Shown here in pieces: positions 15,407 to 17,692 of a stretch of 17,692 bases of DNA. The position numbers and the translations under genes were made by a program. The DNA comes from Zelonia costaricensis (taxonomy: Eukaryota; Euglenozoa; Kinetoplastea; Trypanosomatida; Trypanosomatidae): the NCBI GenBank assembly GCA_030849075.1, contig JASAOO010003025.1, positions 1-17,692 of the forward strand. The letters are read 5' to 3'. The notes below the pieces were generated by a model. The model ran no database searches. It was not told where the DNA came from and saw only the letters and a list, made by a program, of their open reading frames with translations. Numbering within the stretch: the stretch's first letter is position 1; each line of letters opens with the position of its first letter.

Positions 15407-16465
15407 ATGCCGTCGCAGGCTTTCGGCTGGGCCGCGCAGTCCGCGAAGGCGAAGCTGGAGCCGTTCACCTTCGAGCGCCGCGACGTCGGGGACGACGACG
15501 TGGAGATCAAGATCGCGTTCTGCGGTGTGTGCCACAGCGACGTGCACCAGGCCCGCGACGAGTGGGGTGGCTCCATCTTCCCGATGGTGCCCGGCCACGA
15601 GATCGTGGGCCACGTGACCAAGGTGGGTCCCAAGGTGACCAAGTTCAAGACCGGCGACACCGTGGGCGTGGGCTGCATGGTGGACTCGTGCGGCGAGTGC
15701 CGCCAGTGCAAGCGCGACGTGGAGCAGTACTGCGTCAAGGGCGCCTCCTCTACGTACAACGGCATGGAGCAGGACAAGAAGACGTCCACCTTCGGCGGCT
15801 ACTCGGACCACGTGGTGGTGCGCGAGCACTTCGTGCTGCGCGTGCCCACCAACCTGGACCTCTGCGCTGCTGCACCTCTGGTGTGCGCCGGCATCACGAC
15901 CTTCTCGCCGCTGCGCTACTGGGGCGTGAAGGAGGGCTCGCGCGTGGGTGTGGTGGGTCTTGGCGGACTGGGCCACATGGCGGTGAAGCTTGCCAACGCG
16001 ATGGGTGCCGAGGTGACGGTTTTCACGCGCTCGTCGAAGAAGGTTGGCGAGGCGAAGAGCCTTGGTGCGCACCACGTGGTGAACACCGGCAGTGCAGCGG
16101 AGATGAAGTCGATCGCGGGCTCGCTGGACGTGATCGTGGACACGGTGGGCACGAGCCACGACCTGCGCCCGTACATGGAGACACTGGACATCGACGGCAA
16201 GCTTGCGCTGGTGGGGATGCCGGAGAAGGAGCACCCACCGCTGGACCCCCGCAAGATGATCGCGTCGCGCCAGAGCGTGGGCGGGTCGAACATCGGCGGC
16301 ATCGCCCAGACGCAGGAGCTGCTGGACTTCTGTGGCGAGCACAACGTGACCGCCACGGTGGAGAAGATCAACATCGACTACATCAACGAGGCGTACGAGC
16401 GCATGCTCAAGAGCGATGTGCACTACCGCTTCGTGATCGACATGGCGTCGCTGAAGAAGCAGTAG
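15407..16465 (+). CDS. NADP-dependent zinc alcohol dehydrogenase, 352 aa (cinnamyl-alcohol-dehydrogenase / YahK type)
   Basis: A cytosolic medium-chain dehydrogenase that interconverts aldehydes and alcohols. Catalytic zinc ligands are C42 (CGVCHSD), H64-E65 (PGHEIVG) and C160 (LVCAG). The structural zinc is bound by C95, C98, C101 and C109 (CGECRQCKRDVEQYC). The Rossmann loop GLGGLGH starts at residue 184, and the following FTRSSKK supplies Ser/Arg/Lys at the end of the second strand in place of an acidic residue, which favours NADP(H) over NAD(H). Length and motif order are those of a complete family member. The start is the first ATG after the splice region; the gene ends with adjacent stops TAG and TGA. 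The family is common in bacteria and plants, and an ancient bacterial origin in trypanosomatids is plausible but inferred. It has no evident tie to the Dicer gene beyond adjacency in the same transcription unit. Confidence 0.95.
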   Translation: MPSQAFGWAAQSAKAKLEPFTFERRDVGDDDVEIKIAFCGVCHSDVHQARDEWGGSIFPMVPGHEIVGHVTKVGPKVTKFKTGDTVGVGCMVDSCGECRQCKRDVEQYCVKGASSTYNGMEQDKKTSTFGGYSDHVVVREHFVLRVPTNLDLCAAAPLVCAGITTFSPLRYWGVKEGSRVGVVGLGGLGHMAVKLANAMGAEVTVFTRSSKKVGEAKSLGAHHVVNTGSAAEMKSIAGSLDVIVDTVGTSHDLRPYMETLDIDGKLALVGMPEKEHPPLDPRKMIASRQSVGGSNIGGIAQTQELLDFCGEHNVTATVEKINIDYINEAYERMLKSDVHYRFVIDMASLKKQ

Positions 16466-16633
16466 TGAGCCGGTGCACCCGCGCGCGTCCCCTCCTCCGC
16501 CGCTTCGCTGCGCCGTTGTGCGCACCGCACTGTCCTTGCAGCACCCGCGCCTGCGCAGACGCAGTGTGGCCGTACGCCTTCGCGCCCCCTGAGGGCTCCT
16601 CGGTGCCCCCGCCCCTTTCCCTGGTTCTCCTTT

Positions 16634-16952
16634 CTACAAAATGCATTGCTTTCCTTTTCTCCCCCCTCCCCCTCCCTCCTCCATTCACTATTTGCGAGTC
16701 GTGCCGCGCACCCCGCTCCCTGCAGCGCCGTCTGTCTGTTATACACAGTGGTCATGTGTCCCTGCCCGCCGAGCCCAGCCCCATGCTCCCTCCCCCCTCT
16801 CCCTTCTCTGCGGAGCCGCGCCCTCGCCGCCCCTCGCGCTTGCGTGTCTTGTGTCTGTTCATTTTCCTTTCCCGTCCCAGCCTGCTCTTGGCGTGGAGTG
16901 GCGCGGGGCCGGGTGTAGGTATAACGCCCCCCGCCTCTCGCACACGCTGGGG
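16634..16952 (+). repeat. 319-bp direct repeat, copy 1
   Basis: Begins CTACAAAATGCATTG and ends CACACGCTGGGG. It matches copy 2 at a 320-bp offset without indels that I can find. About eight differences are visible, all but one transitions. The unit is non-coding. Confidence 0.92.
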
Positions 16953-16953
16953 N
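16953..16953. other. Single undetermined base (N) at the repeat seam
   Basis: The only ambiguous base in the window lies exactly between the end of copy 1 and the start of copy 2 of the 319-bp duplication. This position suggests a contig join rather than a random base-call failure. Confidence 0.95.
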
Positions 16954-17272
16954 CTACATAATGCATTGTTTTTCTTTTCTCCCCCCTCCCCCTCCCTCCT
17001 CCATTCACTATTTGCGAGTCGTGCCGCGCACCCCGCTCCCTGCAGCGCCGTCTGTCTGTTATACACAGCGGCCACGTGTCCCTGCCCGCCGAGCCCAGCC
17101 CCATGCTTCCTCCCCCCTCTCCCCTCTCTGCGGAGCCGCGCCCTCGCCGCCCCTCGCGCTTGCGTGTCTTGTGTCTGTTCATTTTCCTTTCCCGTCCCAG
17201 CCTGCTCTTGGCGTGGAGTGGCGCGGGGCCGGGTGTAGGTATAACGCCCCCCGCCTCTCGCACACGCTGGGG
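16954..17272 (+). repeat. 319-bp direct repeat, copy 2
   Basis: Begins CTACATAATGCATTG directly after the N and ends CACACGCTGGGG. Relative to copy 1 it has TTTTTC for CTTTCC near its start, CGGCCACG for TGGTCATG around 17069, and two further single substitutions near 17107 and 17122. Confidence 0.92.
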
Positions 17273-17692
17273 CGCGCTTTTTTTTTTTATTCGAGGCTCT
17301 GCGGTGCGGTGCGCAGGAGTGCGCACCCCCCACTTCCCCCCCTTTTTACTCTCTTTTCTTTTCACTCTCTTCGCCGCCTTCCCTATTCGCCCGCTGCGGC
17401 AGCCGTGTGCGTGTGTGTGCACGCGGTGTGTCCACGCCCGCACGCAAAGCGGGTACGCAGGCCCCTCCTATACACACACCCCCGTGCGCGGGTCCAACGC
17501 TGACCCCGCATCTCGCCCCTCGAACGAAGGAGAATCTCGCAAAAACGTAAAACCAACGCCACGACCCCAGCGCGCCCTGCCGTCCGCAACCGTCCCCCCC
17601 CCCTCCCTCGCTCCCCCGGACTCTCGAGCCCCGCCATCACACGCCGCCGGGGTGTGACTGCCACGTGCCCACCGTCCCGGAGCCCCCCTGCC

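Larger units (their letters stand above)
16466..17692. other. 1.2 kb region downstream of the alcohol dehydrogenase gene
   Basis: This is the 3'UTR and the start of the next spacer. It is dominated by a 319-bp direct duplication (16634-17272), then a T11 run (17278-17288) and more C/T-rich sequence. A pyrimidine tract at about 17593-17616, followed by AG at 17627-17628, could be the acceptor for a gene beyond the window. No coding frame with the local codon bias is visible on either strand. Confidence 0.75.

Noticed and set aside
15148..17238. 696-residue plus-strand frame running through the dehydrogenase and the duplication
   Set aside because: It is out of frame with the clear dehydrogenase, crosses the N, and translates pyrimidine tracts as Pro/Ser/Leu.
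17480..17692. Possible SIDER-type degenerate retroposon at the right edge
   Set aside because: The composition is suggestive of Leishmania spacer repeats, but I cannot recall the signature reliably enough, and no tail or target duplication is visible within the window.
1..17692. CRISPR arrays, tRNA or rRNA genes, bacterial operons
   Set aside because: There are no regularly spaced repeats with unique spacers, no cloverleaf or conserved tRNA boxes that I could find, and the gene organisation is kinetoplastid.

Overview
The window is nuclear DNA of a trypanosomatid, most likely a Leishmania-group parasite. The features pointing there are intron-free, strongly GC3-biased genes all on the + strand, long gene-free spacers full of polypyrimidine tracts, (GT)n/(CA)n runs and homopolymers, and coding regions that begin at the first ATG after a polypyrimidine-AG trans-splice acceptor. 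This is the layout of a kinetoplastid polycistronic unit, in which spliced-leader addition rather than gene-by-gene promoters defines mRNA 5' ends. The presence of a Dicer-like gene narrows the source to an RNAi-competent lineage. Candidates are Leishmania (Viannia) and relatives such as Endotrypanum, Porcisia, Leptomonas or Crithidia; L. major, L. donovani and T. cruzi are RNAi-deficient. The neighbouring zinc alcohol dehydrogenase fits, from memory, the chromosome 23 position of DCL1 in L. braziliensis.

Layout, left to right: the last 12 codons of an upstream gene (2-40); a 2.4 kb non-coding spacer; a 287-residue basic/acidic hypothetical protein (2451-3314); a 1.65 kb spacer with complementary GT and CA tracts; a 381-residue helical hypothetical protein (4967-6112); a short spacer; a 207-residue Cys/Arg-rich hypothetical protein (6496-7119); a 0.68 kb spacer with a long GT run, a G-quadruplex motif and a strong splice acceptor; a 2,279-residue Dicer-like RNase III protein (7803-14642); a 0.76 kb spacer; a 352-residue NADP-type zinc alcohol dehydrogenase (15407-16465); and 1.2 kb of downstream DNA holding a 319-bp direct duplication with one undetermined base exactly at its seam.

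The central object is the Dicer-like protein. It has one intact RNase III active site (NYELLEFIGD plus ADVFEALLGA) and none of the usual Dicer helicase motifs. I also see what looks like a second, degenerate RNase III domain about 450 residues downstream, an N-terminal stretch resembling the RNA-binding lobe of Tpt1/KptA, an F-box-like segment, and a large acidic insert carrying an arginine cluster. Only the intact RNase III domain is secure; the rest are pattern-based hypotheses. The small gene just upstream is unrecognised, and its position makes it worth testing as an RNAi partner. The alcohol dehydrogenase is a metabolic enzyme with no evident link to RNAi.
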